This document shows positions 1 to 8,471 of a DNA stretch of 58,488 bases, in pieces (the stretch's first letter is position 1; each line of letters starts with the position of its first letter). The notes under the pieces are model-generated. The model was not told the DNA's origin and did not search any database. It saw only the letters and a list, made by a program, of their open reading frames with translations. The translations under genes were made by a program, and so were the position numbers. The DNA is from an uncultured Bacteroides sp. (GTDB lineage Bacteria; Bacteroidota; Bacteroidia; Bacteroidales; Bacteroidaceae), in assembly GCA_944322275.1 (NCBI GenBank), contig CALUOV010000004.1:1-58488 (forward strand). Reading direction: 5' to 3'.

Positions 1-1
1 T

Positions 2-109
2 TCTGTCTGGAACTTCATCGGAACTTTTTTCAAAAACATCTTTAACGGGTGCAGGGATTATGTTAACATGGTTCCTGACAAAATCACTTTGGCTACCAGC
101 CAATGTTAA
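2..109 (+). CDS. possible 3' end of an upstream gene (partial)
   Basis: An open frame enters from the left edge and ends in TAA at 107-109, giving 35 residues that end in ITLATSQC. The residues look protein-like (FIGTFFKNIF), but a second frame is also open here, ending near 123, so the choice is uncertain. The last codons lie inside a 111-bp sequence that recurs at 297-407. At the second copy the same frame would read TTLATCPC and stop, which suggests the 3' end of the gene was duplicated along with the spacer. The family is not recognised. Confidence 0.3.
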   Translation, partial: SVWNFIGTFFKNIFNGCRDYVNMVPDKITLATSQC

Positions 110-195
110 ATTCAAAGCTAATTAATTAACAAAACTCGATTTAGGGCACTCAAAAGTGCCCTTTCAAAGGGGGATGCCCTAAATTGAGTGCTTAC
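85..195. repeat. 111-bp direct repeat, copy A
   Basis: This stretch matches 297-407 without gaps, with about 9 mismatches in 111 positions. It contains two overlapping inverted repeats: AGGGCACT/AGTGCCCT with a 4-nt loop, and an outer ATTTAGGGCA/TGCCCTAAAT. The two share an arm, so only one can form at a time. A T-rich stretch after the inner hairpin is short (CTTTC), so a terminator is possible but weak. Confidence 0.85.
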
Positions 196-296
196 GGAAT
201 AACTTTGCTGCCAATCAAATTTATAGAATTATGTATAGCAGTGAAGATCTTGAAAGATTTCTATTTTCCCAAGTGACGCTGGAGCGGCAATGGCAC

Positions 297-407
297 CACT
301 TTAGCTACCTGCCCATGTTAAATTCAAAACCAATTAATTAACAAAACTCAGTTTAGGGCACTGAAAAGTGCCCTTTCAAAGGGGAATGCCCTAAATTGAG
401 TGCTTAC
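297..407. repeat. 111-bp direct repeat, copy B
   Basis: Second copy of the element at 85-195, ending about 57 bp before the first clear start codon. Both hairpin arms are kept: the loop base differs (C in A, G in B) while the stems are intact, and the outer pair is shortened by one base (TTTAGGGCA/TGCCCTAAA). The region between the copies (196-296) has no recognisable gene. Confidence 0.85.
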
Positions 408-460
408 AATTGAATGCTTACCTATTGAGTGCTTACGAGTGCTTACTATTGAAGTACTAC
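396..460. repeat. short degenerate tandem repeat TTGAGTGCTTAC
   Basis: The end of copy B runs into four further copies of a 12-bp word: TTGAGTGCTTAC at 396, TTGAATGCTTAC at 410, TTGAGTGCTTAC at 425, GAGTGCTTAC at 437 and a decayed copy at 449. Spacing is 12-15 bp. The array ends 3 bp before the ATG of the MBOAT gene, so it occupies its leader and ribosome-binding region. Confidence 0.75.
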
Positions 461-463
461 AAC

Positions 464-1873
464 ATGTTATTCAATACTTTCAATTTTTGGATCATCTTCC
501 CTTTCATATTTGCATTTTATTGGCTCATACCGGCAAAATATAATTCTATTAAGAAGATATTTTTACTTCTAATAAGTTATCTTCTTTATATGAATTACAA
601 TGCAGTCTATGCCTTGGTACTATTGTATATTACCATTGTGACATACGGAGGAGGGCTGCTTGTCGGAAAGATAAATGAGGGAAAAAGGACGTGGATTATG
701 ATGGGAGCATTGCTCACATTAGGTCCTTTGCTGATATTCAAATATTATAATTTCATTTGTGAGAATTGCAACGCATTGCTTTCTTGGACTGGCTTAAGAT
801 TTTCACTACCTGGATTGAATTGGGCTATCCCTTTAGGTATCTCATTCTTTACATTTCAAGCCATCGGATATTTGTGGGATGTTTATTATAAAAAAATACG
901 GGCTGAAAAGGCAATAGTCGATTATATGCTGTTCGTTTCCTTCTTCCCTCAAATCGCATCAGGACCTATAAGTAAAGCATCTGAACTGTTACCGCAAATT
1001 AAAAAGCTGCATCCATTTAATTATATGCAGGCAGTATCCGGATTGAAACTGTTGCTATGGGGAATGTTCTTGAAGGTTGTTGTAGCCGACAGGTTAGGGC
1101 TATATGTGGATACGGTATATAGGGCTTATGAGCATTATTCAGGCATCACTTGCCTGGTTGCCAGTTTGTTTTATTCGCTACAAATATATGGTGACTTTGC
1201 GGGTTATTCACTGATGGCAATAGGAATAGCCAAGACTTTGGGTTTTGACTTGATTAATAATTTCCAACGCCCTTATTTTTCAGTCAGTGTCACCGATTTC
1301 TGGAGAAGATGGCATATTTCCCTGTCCAGATGGTTGAAAGACTATGTATATATTCCTTTGGGAGGAAATCGATGTGGCAGATTGAGGAATTATTGGAATA
1401 TTTTAATAACATTCTTGGTGAGCGGTATTTGGCATGGTGCCAATTGGACGTTTATTGTATGGGGTATCCTGCATGGCGCTTTTCAAATAGTGGAGAAAGC
1501 TTTGGGTTTTCAAAAATATATAGGATCTAACGTATTGGTGAAAATAACAAGAATACTTATCACTTTCCTGTTAGTGAATTTTGCCTGGATATTTTTCAGA
1601 ATGCCGAGTTTAACAGAAGCATGGGAAGTAATCATTAAGATATTTGGTGATTTTGATGGGGAAATCTACAAGTCGTCCAATACAAATTTCGTGCTGTATT
1701 TGACAGGCATATTTATTCTCGTGTTCAAAGATGTAAAAGATGAGTTTTGGGCGAGGCGACATACGGTTTTTGATAAGAAAGCAGTGAAATGGATTGTTTG
1801 CCTGATGTTGCTTGTTCTGATTGTTGGTGTGGGGGTTCTTGACAGTGGCCAATTTATTTATGCAAACTTTTAA
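464..1873 (+). CDS. MBOAT family O-acyltransferase (AlgI/DltB-like)
   Basis: A 469-residue polytopic membrane protein expected to move an acyl (usually acetyl) group across the inner membrane onto the polysaccharide. The family pattern is clear: a conserved block with DFWRRWHISLSRWLKDY, then YIPLGGNR, then SGIWHGANWTF, whose His (about residue 324) is the conserved catalytic His. Many hydrophobic segments surround these. I start at ATG 464 (MLFNTFNFW): an open frame reaches back to 410, but those codons are the tandem repeat TTGAGTGCTTAC and read as non-protein-like. The next gene, 11 bp on, encodes the SGNH-type partner usual for such acyltransferases. The acceptor sugar cannot be told. Confidence 0.9.
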   Translation: MLFNTFNFWIIFPFIFAFYWLIPAKYNSIKKIFLLLISYLLYMNYNAVYALVLLYITIVTYGGGLLVGKINEGKRTWIMMGALLTLGPLLIFKYYNFICENCNALLSWTGLRFSLPGLNWAIPLGISFFTFQAIGYLWDVYYKKIRAEKAIVDYMLFVSFFPQIASGPISKASELLPQIKKLHPFNYMQAVSGLKLLLWGMFLKVVVADRLGLYVDTVYRAYEHYSGITCLVASLFYSLQIYGDFAGYSLMAIGIAKTLGFDLINNFQRPYFSVSVTDFWRRWHISLSRWLKDYVYIPLGGNRCGRLRNYWNILITFLVSGIWHGANWTFIVWGILHGAFQIVEKALGFQKYIGSNVLVKITRILITFLLVNFAWIFFRMPSLTEAWEVIIKIFGDFDGEIYKSSNTNFVLYLTGIFILVFKDVKDEFWARRHTVFDKKAVKWIVCLMLLVLIVGVGVLDSGQFIYANF

Positions 1874-1884
1874 ATGAAGATCGC

Positions 1885-2829
1885 ATGAAACGTTTTATCG
1901 GTTATATCTTTTTGTTTTTTATTGCCCTATTCATTATCGACAGATTAGCCGGACTTTGCTTTGATTACTTGAATTCACATGCAAAAGGAGGTGACACGGC
2001 AAACCAATATTATATTTGCAAGCAATCGGATGAAGATATATTAATCTTTGGCTCATCAAGGGCAAATCACCATTACGTCCCTTCCATTATAGAAGATTCG
2101 TTAAACATGTCGTGCTATAATTGTGGAACGGATGGAAATGGAATTCTGTTACATTACGGACGATATAAATTGATTTCAGAAAGATATACCCCCAAAATAA
2201 TCATCTATGATTTGACGGATGCTTTTGATATACTCCCCAATGACAATTTAAAATATTTAGAACAGCTGAAACAATACCATGATGAGGCGAATTTAATTGA
2301 ACTATTTGACGATGTGTCTGTTACCGAACGATATAAGCTGTATTCCAAGCTGTATCAATACAATACCAAATTCATTCAAATGTTGGGAGATAACATTAAA
2401 CCGCAACAACAAACCGTACAAGGATACAAGCCCCTCCTTCATGTAATGGATTATGAACCAGACAACAGACGGATGGGAACAAATACAGAAACAGATAGTA
2501 TAAAACTTAAATATCTCGAGAAATTCATTATAGACACTAAACAGAAAGGCATAAAACTCGTTTTTATCATTTCACCTTATTATAGGGCTTGTTCATCCGA
2601 CTCCTATAAACCGGCTAAAATGTTAACAGAAAAATACGATGTGCCTCTATGGGATTTTTACGCCGATAAACGATACAACACAAGTAAAGATTATTTTAGC
2701 GATTCATCGCATTTAAACGACACCGGAGCCCGAATTTTCACAAAGAGAATCATCTCCCGACTAAGAAATACAACTGAATGCCGGACTTATAACACACAGC
2801 AAACTTATCAAGAGATATTGCCTGATTAA
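1885..2829 (+). CDS. SGNH/DltD-like acyltransferase partner protein
   Basis: A 314-residue protein with one N-terminal membrane anchor (residues 4-24) and a periplasmic domain. LIFGSSRANHHY at about 53-64 fits the serine block I of SGNH hydrolase-like proteins, with Ser57 or Ser58 as the likely nucleophile. SDSSHLNDTG near 272-281 supplies the Asp273/His276 block V. DltD and AlgX/AlgJ-type partners of MBOAT proteins have this layout, so it probably completes O-acetylation begun by the gene just upstream. A non-catalytic role is possible, because blocks II and III are not obvious. Confidence 0.7.
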   Translation: MKRFIGYIFLFFIALFIIDRLAGLCFDYLNSHAKGGDTANQYYICKQSDEDILIFGSSRANHHYVPSIIEDSLNMSCYNCGTDGNGILLHYGRYKLISERYTPKIIIYDLTDAFDILPNDNLKYLEQLKQYHDEANLIELFDDVSVTERYKLYSKLYQYNTKFIQMLGDNIKPQQQTVQGYKPLLHVMDYEPDNRRMGTNTETDSIKLKYLEKFIIDTKQKGIKLVFIISPYYRACSSDSYKPAKMLTEKYDVPLWDFYADKRYNTSKDYFSDSSHLNDTGARIFTKRIISRLRNTTECRTYNTQQTYQEILPD

Positions 2830-2851
2830 CCTATAGAATTAGATTTAGATT

Positions 2852-3991
2852 ATGATAAGCATCCTGTACAGTAAAAAAGAGCTTCATAGCTTATTGAATT
2901 ACATTTTTAATTTGCTATTCAGTTCTAAATATAAAGAACTGAACAACTCCAATTACATCAATCAGATGGTGCCGCGATTTGAACGTGTTTATCTGAGATT
3001 GGAGAAATTACCTGAGACCATTGTTTTATCTAATGAGGACTTATTTCCAAACAAAATAAAGACATCCTGGGAACAACTTGACGCTTCCTTTGACGGAACG
3101 ATAACAGAATCCATAAAAAAAGATTATGGCATATTGATAAAAAAGACCGCTTCATTCCTAAAATACATCGAGAGTCTTCCGGCAAGTAAAAATGAAAAAG
3201 CAACTTCATTCAATGCCCGTTCCATAGACGTGAATGAGGAAAAAGAAAAGCGACTCCAACTTAAAAAACAATATGACAAACTAAAGGTTCTGATAGAGAG
3301 TAAACGGAATGCCACTGATTTCGATCCTCAAACCATTGAATCTCTACAGGAACAGCTTGATGCTATCGCTCAAAAAATGAAGGAGTTTAAGGAGAATGTC
3401 GAGTCTGCAAATGCAGATCAAACAGCCGAAACTAATTGGGCCGACCGAATAGAACAAGCTTTTAATGATTTAAGCGTATATACCCAGCCTATAGAAAAGG
3501 AAAAGGTAAAAGTGACAGTAGAATATTGGGGGTTTCTTATAGCAACATGGATTTTAGTCATTTTGTTTTGCATATTGTATTATTTGTTTATAAAGGAAGT
3601 ACAAGAATGCAAAATTATCCTTTGTTCATGGTTAGACTATCTGCCTTATGGAATACTGCTGCCAGTGTATAGTCTGTTAATATGGTTATGCGTTTACCAG
3701 AAGAATCGTGCGCACAAAATTTCCATTGAACTGACCACACGCCTTTTCAATATACAGTATCTGGAAGGTTTGCTAAAGTTGACTAACACGTTGTCTGCCA
3801 ACCCTAACGAAGCCATCAACAAGATAGATCATGCTGTTGATTCCATGTTGCAAAGTTATTTGAAACAGGCAGACCATAACCAACTATCAGAAGTAGAACT
3901 TTCCCGTATAGAAGTTAAAGAATTAGAAGGTACTCCCTATTGGAAACTGCTTCAAGAAATAAAAGAACTTATTAAAACTATCAAGCAATGA
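2852..3991 (+). CDS. unrecognised coiled-coil protein with two membrane segments
   Basis: A 379-residue protein I do not recognise. The N-terminal half is highly charged and helical, with a likely coiled coil around residues 125-185 (KEKRLQLKKQYDKLK and QEQLDAIAQKMKEFKENVE). Two hydrophobic segments follow, near 227-247 and 264-286, separated by a short loop with two Cys. A charged C-terminal tail of about 90 residues ends the protein. It overlaps the next gene by ATGA, so the two are probably made together. Its position between acyltransferase and flippase genes suggests a surface polysaccharide role, but it could be an unrelated insertion. Confidence 0.75.
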   Translation: MISILYSKKELHSLLNYIFNLLFSSKYKELNNSNYINQMVPRFERVYLRLEKLPETIVLSNEDLFPNKIKTSWEQLDASFDGTITESIKKDYGILIKKTASFLKYIESLPASKNEKATSFNARSIDVNEEKEKRLQLKKQYDKLKVLIESKRNATDFDPQTIESLQEQLDAIAQKMKEFKENVESANADQTAETNWADRIEQAFNDLSVYTQPIEKEKVKVTVEYWGFLIATWILVILFCILYYLFIKEVQECKIILCSWLDYLPYGILLPVYSLLIWLCVYQKNRAHKISIELTTRLFNIQYLEGLLKLTNTLSANPNEAINKIDHAVDSMLQSYLKQADHNQLSEVELSRIEVKELEGTPYWKLLQEIKELIKTIKQ

Positions 3992-4335
3992 CTGAAAAAG
4001 AATACGATCTTATGGTGGAAAAGCTGACTTTGGCAACACAAGCTAGAAAATTAGAATGGAGAGAAGATAAATCGCGTTTTTCCACAGTTGTCAACGGATG
4101 CCCCATAACCATTTACCCTGATTATGATCCTCTTTTAGAAAACTCCAGTTATTCGTTAGCTTTAGCTAACCCTCAAGGAGTGGTTTTTAACACCTATTCC
4201 GTTGACGAGATTTCTGACAAGTCCGGATACGAGCGTTTGGATAAGCTGTACGCTATGATAAAAGATTCTATTTACCAGATTAGCGAATCGGAGCAGAAAA
4301 TTTTAAAAGGTTTGGAATACTTAGTTAGAAAATAA
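3988..4335 (+). CDS. small unrecognised protein coupled to the preceding gene
   Basis: A 115-residue soluble protein without signal peptide or membrane segment. Its start overlaps the stop of the upstream gene by 4 bp (ATGA), the usual sign of translational coupling. The sequence has a hydrophobic core (CPITIYPDYDPLLENSSYSL) and a charged helical C-terminus, with no motif I can name. The two genes look like a two-component cassette. About 110 bp without a gene separates it from the flippase. Confidence 0.7.
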   Translation: MTEKEYDLMVEKLTLATQARKLEWREDKSRFSTVVNGCPITIYPDYDPLLENSSYSLALANPQGVVFNTYSVDEISDKSGYERLDKLYAMIKDSIYQISESEQKILKGLEYLVRK

Positions 4336-4447
4336 TTGTTTGCTAAAATACTACACGCCAGATGAGGCATTTTAATGTTTTATTTTGAGCACTACAAAAA
4401 ACTCAAGTAGTTATCAGTAAACCAAACTGACAATATCCCGTAATGAT

Positions 4448-6001
4448 ATGCCTGATACTTCCACCAACAACAAACGCATAGCCAAAAACACGCTATTCCT
4501 TTATTTTAGGATGCTGTTCATCATGGCCATAAGCCTATATACAAGTCGGGTCGTATTAAACGTTTTAAGCATTGAAGATTTCGGTATTTATAATGTCGTA
4601 GGCGGAATTGTCGGAATGTTCAGTTTCATAAATGGTGCCATGACTGCCGGTACTCAGCGCTATTTGAACTTCGCTATCGGCATTGATGACTTCACCCAGA
4701 CAAAAAAGGTATTCAATACATGCATTAACATTCATTCGATTTTTGCAGGCTTCATCATATTGTTAGCGGAGACTATCGGGTTGTGGTTCTTTTACACACA
4801 GATGAATATTCCCGACTCCAGAATGACTGCGGCATTTTGGGTTTATCAATGCTCTATAGCAACAACATGCATTATGGTCATAAGCGTTCCGTACAACGCT
4901 ATTATCATTGCACATGAGAGAATGAATGTTTTTGCCTATATATCAATTGTAGAAGTTGTTTGTAAACTGGCTATCGTATTCCTGTTATTGGCAGGAAATG
5001 CCGACCGCCTTATTCTCTATGCTTTTTTGATGTTGTGCGTCCAAATCGGTATCCGCTTCCTATATGGGATTTATTGTAAGAAGAACTTTCCTGAGACCAG
5101 ATTTTTATTTATTAAAGACTTTAAACTTATAAAAGACATGTTGGGTTTCACGGGGTGGAATTTATGGGGAGGATGTGCGCACATTGCTTTTACCCAAGGG
5201 GTAAATATTCTCTTGAACATCTTTTTCGGTCCGTCCGTTAATGCAGCCCGAGGAGTTGCTATACAAGTACAAAATGCAATATCGCAGTTTGCCACTAACT
5301 TTCAAACGGCACTTAACCCACAGATTATTAAATCATATGCACGACAGGATTATTCCTACATGTACAATTTGGTATATAGAAGTTCAAAGTTCTCATTTTT
5401 CTTATTGTTTTTGCTTTCGCTCCCGATTTTATTGGAAACGAACACCATGCTTATCATTTGGTTGGGAAATGTTCCGGAATATACAGTTCAATTCATTCGA
5501 TTGATTTTATGGATTGCCATCATTGACGCAATTTCAAATCCTTTAATGACATCAGCAACTGCAACAGGAAAAGTGAAAGTATACCAAAGTATATGCGGGG
5601 GTATTCTGCTAATGATTGTTCCTGTTTCATATATCGTATTAAAATTGGGAGCCTCCCCTTCTGCTGTTTTTATCGTACACCTGATTATCGGAGTCGTCAC
5701 TTTTATGGCGAGACTTTATATTGTACATAAATTGATTGGCTTGCCGATAAAGGGATATCTTCATGTAGTGGTCCAAAGCATTGCATTCGTGGGGGCGACG
5801 GCTGCAATAATTCCTATAGCAGTTAAGATTCTATTGGGATACGATTCGCTTCTAAACACAGTAATCGTATGTATTACTGCCCTGTTTTCATCCTTTTTAT
5901 CTATCTATCTGATTGGGCTGAATAACAATGAAAAAAAATTCATTTGTGAAAAAGTGAATCGTTTATATACACAATTGAGAAAAAATGATAACGATAAATA
6001 A
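4448..6001 (+). CDS. Wzx-type polysaccharide flippase
   Basis: A 517-residue protein made almost entirely of hydrophobic helices, about 12-14, typical of the MATE/PST superfamily flippases that move lipid-linked repeat units across the inner membrane. The start, with NTLFLYFRMLFIMAISLYTSRVVL followed by IEDFGIYNVVGGIVGMFSFI, is the characteristic N-terminal helix pair of Bacteroidales capsule flippases, and an RYLNFAIG-type loop follows. It stands with a Wzy-like polymerase (7227-8462) in the same operon, as expected for Wzx/Wzy-dependent synthesis. It overlaps the next gene by 17 bp. Confidence 0.9.
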   Translation: MPDTSTNNKRIAKNTLFLYFRMLFIMAISLYTSRVVLNVLSIEDFGIYNVVGGIVGMFSFINGAMTAGTQRYLNFAIGIDDFTQTKKVFNTCINIHSIFAGFIILLAETIGLWFFYTQMNIPDSRMTAAFWVYQCSIATTCIMVISVPYNAIIIAHERMNVFAYISIVEVVCKLAIVFLLLAGNADRLILYAFLMLCVQIGIRFLYGIYCKKNFPETRFLFIKDFKLIKDMLGFTGWNLWGGCAHIAFTQGVNILLNIFFGPSVNAARGVAIQVQNAISQFATNFQTALNPQIIKSYARQDYSYMYNLVYRSSKFSFFLLFLLSLPILLETNTMLIIWLGNVPEYTVQFIRLILWIAIIDAISNPLMTSATATGKVKVYQSICGGILLMIVPVSYIVLKLGASPSAVFIVHLIIGVVTFMARLYIVHKLIGLPIKGYLHVVVQSIAFVGATAAIIPIAVKILLGYDSLLNTVIVCITALFSSFLSIYLIGLNNNEKKFICEKVNRLYTQLRKNDNDK

Positions 6002-7208
6002 CCCTAAAGATTGCTGTGGCTGTTCTGCTTGTGTACAACGTTGTCCCAAGCATTGCATATCTTTAATAGAGGATAATGAAGGATTCTTTTATCCGAAGGT
6101 GAATGTGAACGCTTGCATAGACTGCGGACTGTGCGAAAAAGTCTGTCCCATGCTTAATCGCTCCAACGATATGAGGAAGCCGATAGAAGTTTATGCCGCA
6201 AAAAACCGAGATGAAGAAATCCGCAGAACAAGTTCTTCTGGGGGAGTGTTCAGCGCATTGGCAATACAGGTGATAAAGGAGGACGGTGTGGTTTTTGGCG
6301 CTTGTTTCAATGCAGACTGGGAAGTGATACATGATTATGCTGAGACCGAAGAAGAATTGGTAAAATTCAGAGGTTCCAAATATGTGCAAAGCCGTATCGG
6401 AAATGCTTATTTGTTGGCAGAAAAATTCTTGAAAGCAGGACGAAAAGTCTTGTTCTCAGGAACACCCTGCCAGATAGCCGGATTGAAGTTCTTTTTACGA
6501 AAAGAGTATGAGAACCTATATACAGCTGATATTATTTGCCACGGCGTTCCAAGTCCGGGCATTTGGCGTGAATACTTAAAAGAAGAGATTGCGCGTCAGC
6601 GCAATCGAAAAAATACAGTTTTGCCTCACCCTATCCATGAAAAGGATACCCGCGTAGAGGGTATCTCTTTCAGGGATAAAGAGTATGGCTGGAAAAGATT
6701 CAGTTTTGCTCTCACTCTCTCCACGACCAACGGGAGTGGAGAAAAATTCAGTTTTTGCTCTCATATCCCCCTGCATGAAAACCTTTTCCTGAAAGGTTTC
6801 CTGGCAAACCTATACTTGCGTCCTTCCTGTTATGCCTGCCCTGTGAAATGCGGGAAAAGTGGAAGTGACCTCACTTTGGGTGACTTTTGGGGATTATCCG
6901 CTGTGTTTCCTGAGTTGGATGACGACAAAGGAATGACTGCATTGTTGGCAAACAGCACAAAGGGGAAACGGCTTTTGGAAAGAACCGACATCAAGACTTG
7001 GGTAACGAATTATGAAAGTGTGCTTCGAGGCAATCCGGCATTGGAAAGATCTGTCCGTATCCCTGAAAACAGAGCGAAATTCTACGAATATGCAGACATA
7101 CCTTTTGGAAAGCGAATACGCAAGTATACCCGTACGGATATTAAAAGCAGGATAAAAAGGAAAATAAAAAGAATCGTTACCGGTATTGTGAACGGTAAAT
7201 CGAACTAA
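5985..7208 (+). CDS. FrhB-like ferredoxin protein of polysaccharide clusters
   Basis: A 407-residue cytoplasmic protein. Two [4Fe-4S] motifs open it: Cys10, 13, 16, 20 (CCGCSACVQRCP) and Cys44, 47, 50, 54 (CIDCGLCEKVCP). The rest fits the coenzyme F420 hydrogenase/dehydrogenase beta-subunit family (FrhB N- and C-terminal domains), with FSGTPCQIAGL and DIICHGVPSP as characteristic blocks and late Cys (CYACPVKCG). Such proteins are common beside polysaccharide pyruvyl transferases, and one lies two genes on (8472-9584). The exact redox role in capsule synthesis is not established. It overlaps the flippase gene by 17 bp. Confidence 0.85.
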   Translation: MITINNPKDCCGCSACVQRCPKHCISLIEDNEGFFYPKVNVNACIDCGLCEKVCPMLNRSNDMRKPIEVYAAKNRDEEIRRTSSSGGVFSALAIQVIKEDGVVFGACFNADWEVIHDYAETEEELVKFRGSKYVQSRIGNAYLLAEKFLKAGRKVLFSGTPCQIAGLKFFLRKEYENLYTADIICHGVPSPGIWREYLKEEIARQRNRKNTVLPHPIHEKDTRVEGISFRDKEYGWKRFSFALTLSTTNGSGEKFSFCSHIPLHENLFLKGFLANLYLRPSCYACPVKCGKSGSDLTLGDFWGLSAVFPELDDDKGMTALLANSTKGKRLLERTDIKTWVTNYESVLRGNPALERSVRIPENRAKFYEYADIPFGKRIRKYTRTDIKSRIKRKIKRIVTGIVNGKSN

Positions 7209-7226
7209 TACACAAAATTCTGGAAC

Positions 7227-8462
7227 ATGACTCTGAAAGAGATCAAAAGGAATCCGTTGCTGCAATTCTTGGCCAGTATTGTTTTGTACCAGTTCGGTAC
7301 GATTATACGTCTGCAACTGGACAGCCAATTGCTTGGAAACAGCCTAAGAATTATCGGTTTCCTTGTGTTATGTTATTCTTTGTACTATCAACTGTCATAC
7401 GTAAAAAGGCCCAGGCTTTCTTTTGTGATGAAATTCCTTTTATGTTGGAATGTCATCAATATTATCATTTCAATCTTTACAAGCGGACTGAACTTGACAC
7501 GTATGTTCGGTGAGGATTCCTATATCCTCAATTACCTGTTGCCCTTTTTATTGCTATACAACGTCAAGTATGTACCACTTAGGGAGATTTTTAAATTTGC
7601 TGTCGTATTTGAAATTTTTGCATTGGTGTTGATAGCCTTGAATTTTCAATATATCATCATGGCCAGCAACATCCAACTGATAACAGGCTCTTTGGAAGAA
7701 AATTCACGCATGCAGTCATTGGCGCAAATACCAATCATGTGGTCCATACCCGCAGTCATTTTGTTTTTCAACTACCAGCTTGTACAGAAGAAGTACCTTG
7801 TCATTTCTGTTGTGGCTTTTATATTGGCCATCGCTTTTTCAATGGCTTTTGGAAGACGCTCTACAAGTGCTTACGGCATTGTTTTCCTGCTGGCAGCTTT
7901 CGGTTTTTACATGTCCTATGCGCGTATCGGTTTCAGCAAAAAAATGATATTCAGTTTTCTTGTCTTGTTATTGGTTGTTGTAGCCATAAGTTATGTGGCA
8001 AACCATTTCCAGTATCTTATGAGCCGTGGTCTGGAAGATACACGTTCTGGCGTAAATGACGCATTTTACGCAGATATGAAAACCATGGATTATATATTTG
8101 GAAGGGGACTGAATGGCACTTATTACGATCCTTTGACCATCTTTGGTGATATGAAGAATCAGAGACCCGGACACGAAACAGGATACCTCAACATTATCCT
8201 TCATTCGGGATTGTTGTTCCTGATGCCTTATTTGCTTTTATGCCTGCGTTCAGCTGTAAAAGGTTTCTTCTCATCACGCAATCTTTTGGTAAAATCCATG
8301 GCCATTTATATATTCATCAATTGCCTGATGCTTATTTTAGGTAGTTATCCGTCATTCAATCTTCGTTTCTATATTTTGTGGATAGGCATTTTGTTGTGTA
8401 ACAGTGCTTACTTCAGGAACATGAATAACCGGATGATTAGAAGATATTTTGGCACATTATAA
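7227..8462 (+). CDS. Wzy-type polysaccharide polymerase (probable)
   Basis: A 411-residue polytopic membrane protein with about ten hydrophobic helices. A larger external loop near residues 265-320 contains FGRGLNGTYYDP and RPGHETGYLNIILHSG, the G-rich and H-x(4-6)-G pattern seen in O-antigen and capsule polymerases and ligases. Sequence conservation in this family is low, so the call rests on topology, this loop and the location next to the Wzx flippase. It would join repeat units in the periplasm. A WaaL-type ligase is less likely inside a capsule operon. Confidence 0.75.
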   Translation: MTLKEIKRNPLLQFLASIVLYQFGTIIRLQLDSQLLGNSLRIIGFLVLCYSLYYQLSYVKRPRLSFVMKFLLCWNVINIIISIFTSGLNLTRMFGEDSYILNYLLPFLLLYNVKYVPLREIFKFAVVFEIFALVLIALNFQYIIMASNIQLITGSLEENSRMQSLAQIPIMWSIPAVILFFNYQLVQKKYLVISVVAFILAIAFSMAFGRRSTSAYGIVFLLAAFGFYMSYARIGFSKKMIFSFLVLLLVVVAISYVANHFQYLMSRGLEDTRSGVNDAFYADMKTMDYIFGRGLNGTYYDPLTIFGDMKNQRPGHETGYLNIILHSGLLFLMPYLLLCLRSAVKGFFSSRNLLVKSMAIYIFINCLMLILGSYPSFNLRFYILWIGILLCNSAYFRNMNNRMIRRYFGTL

Positions 8463-8471
8463 AAAATCAAT

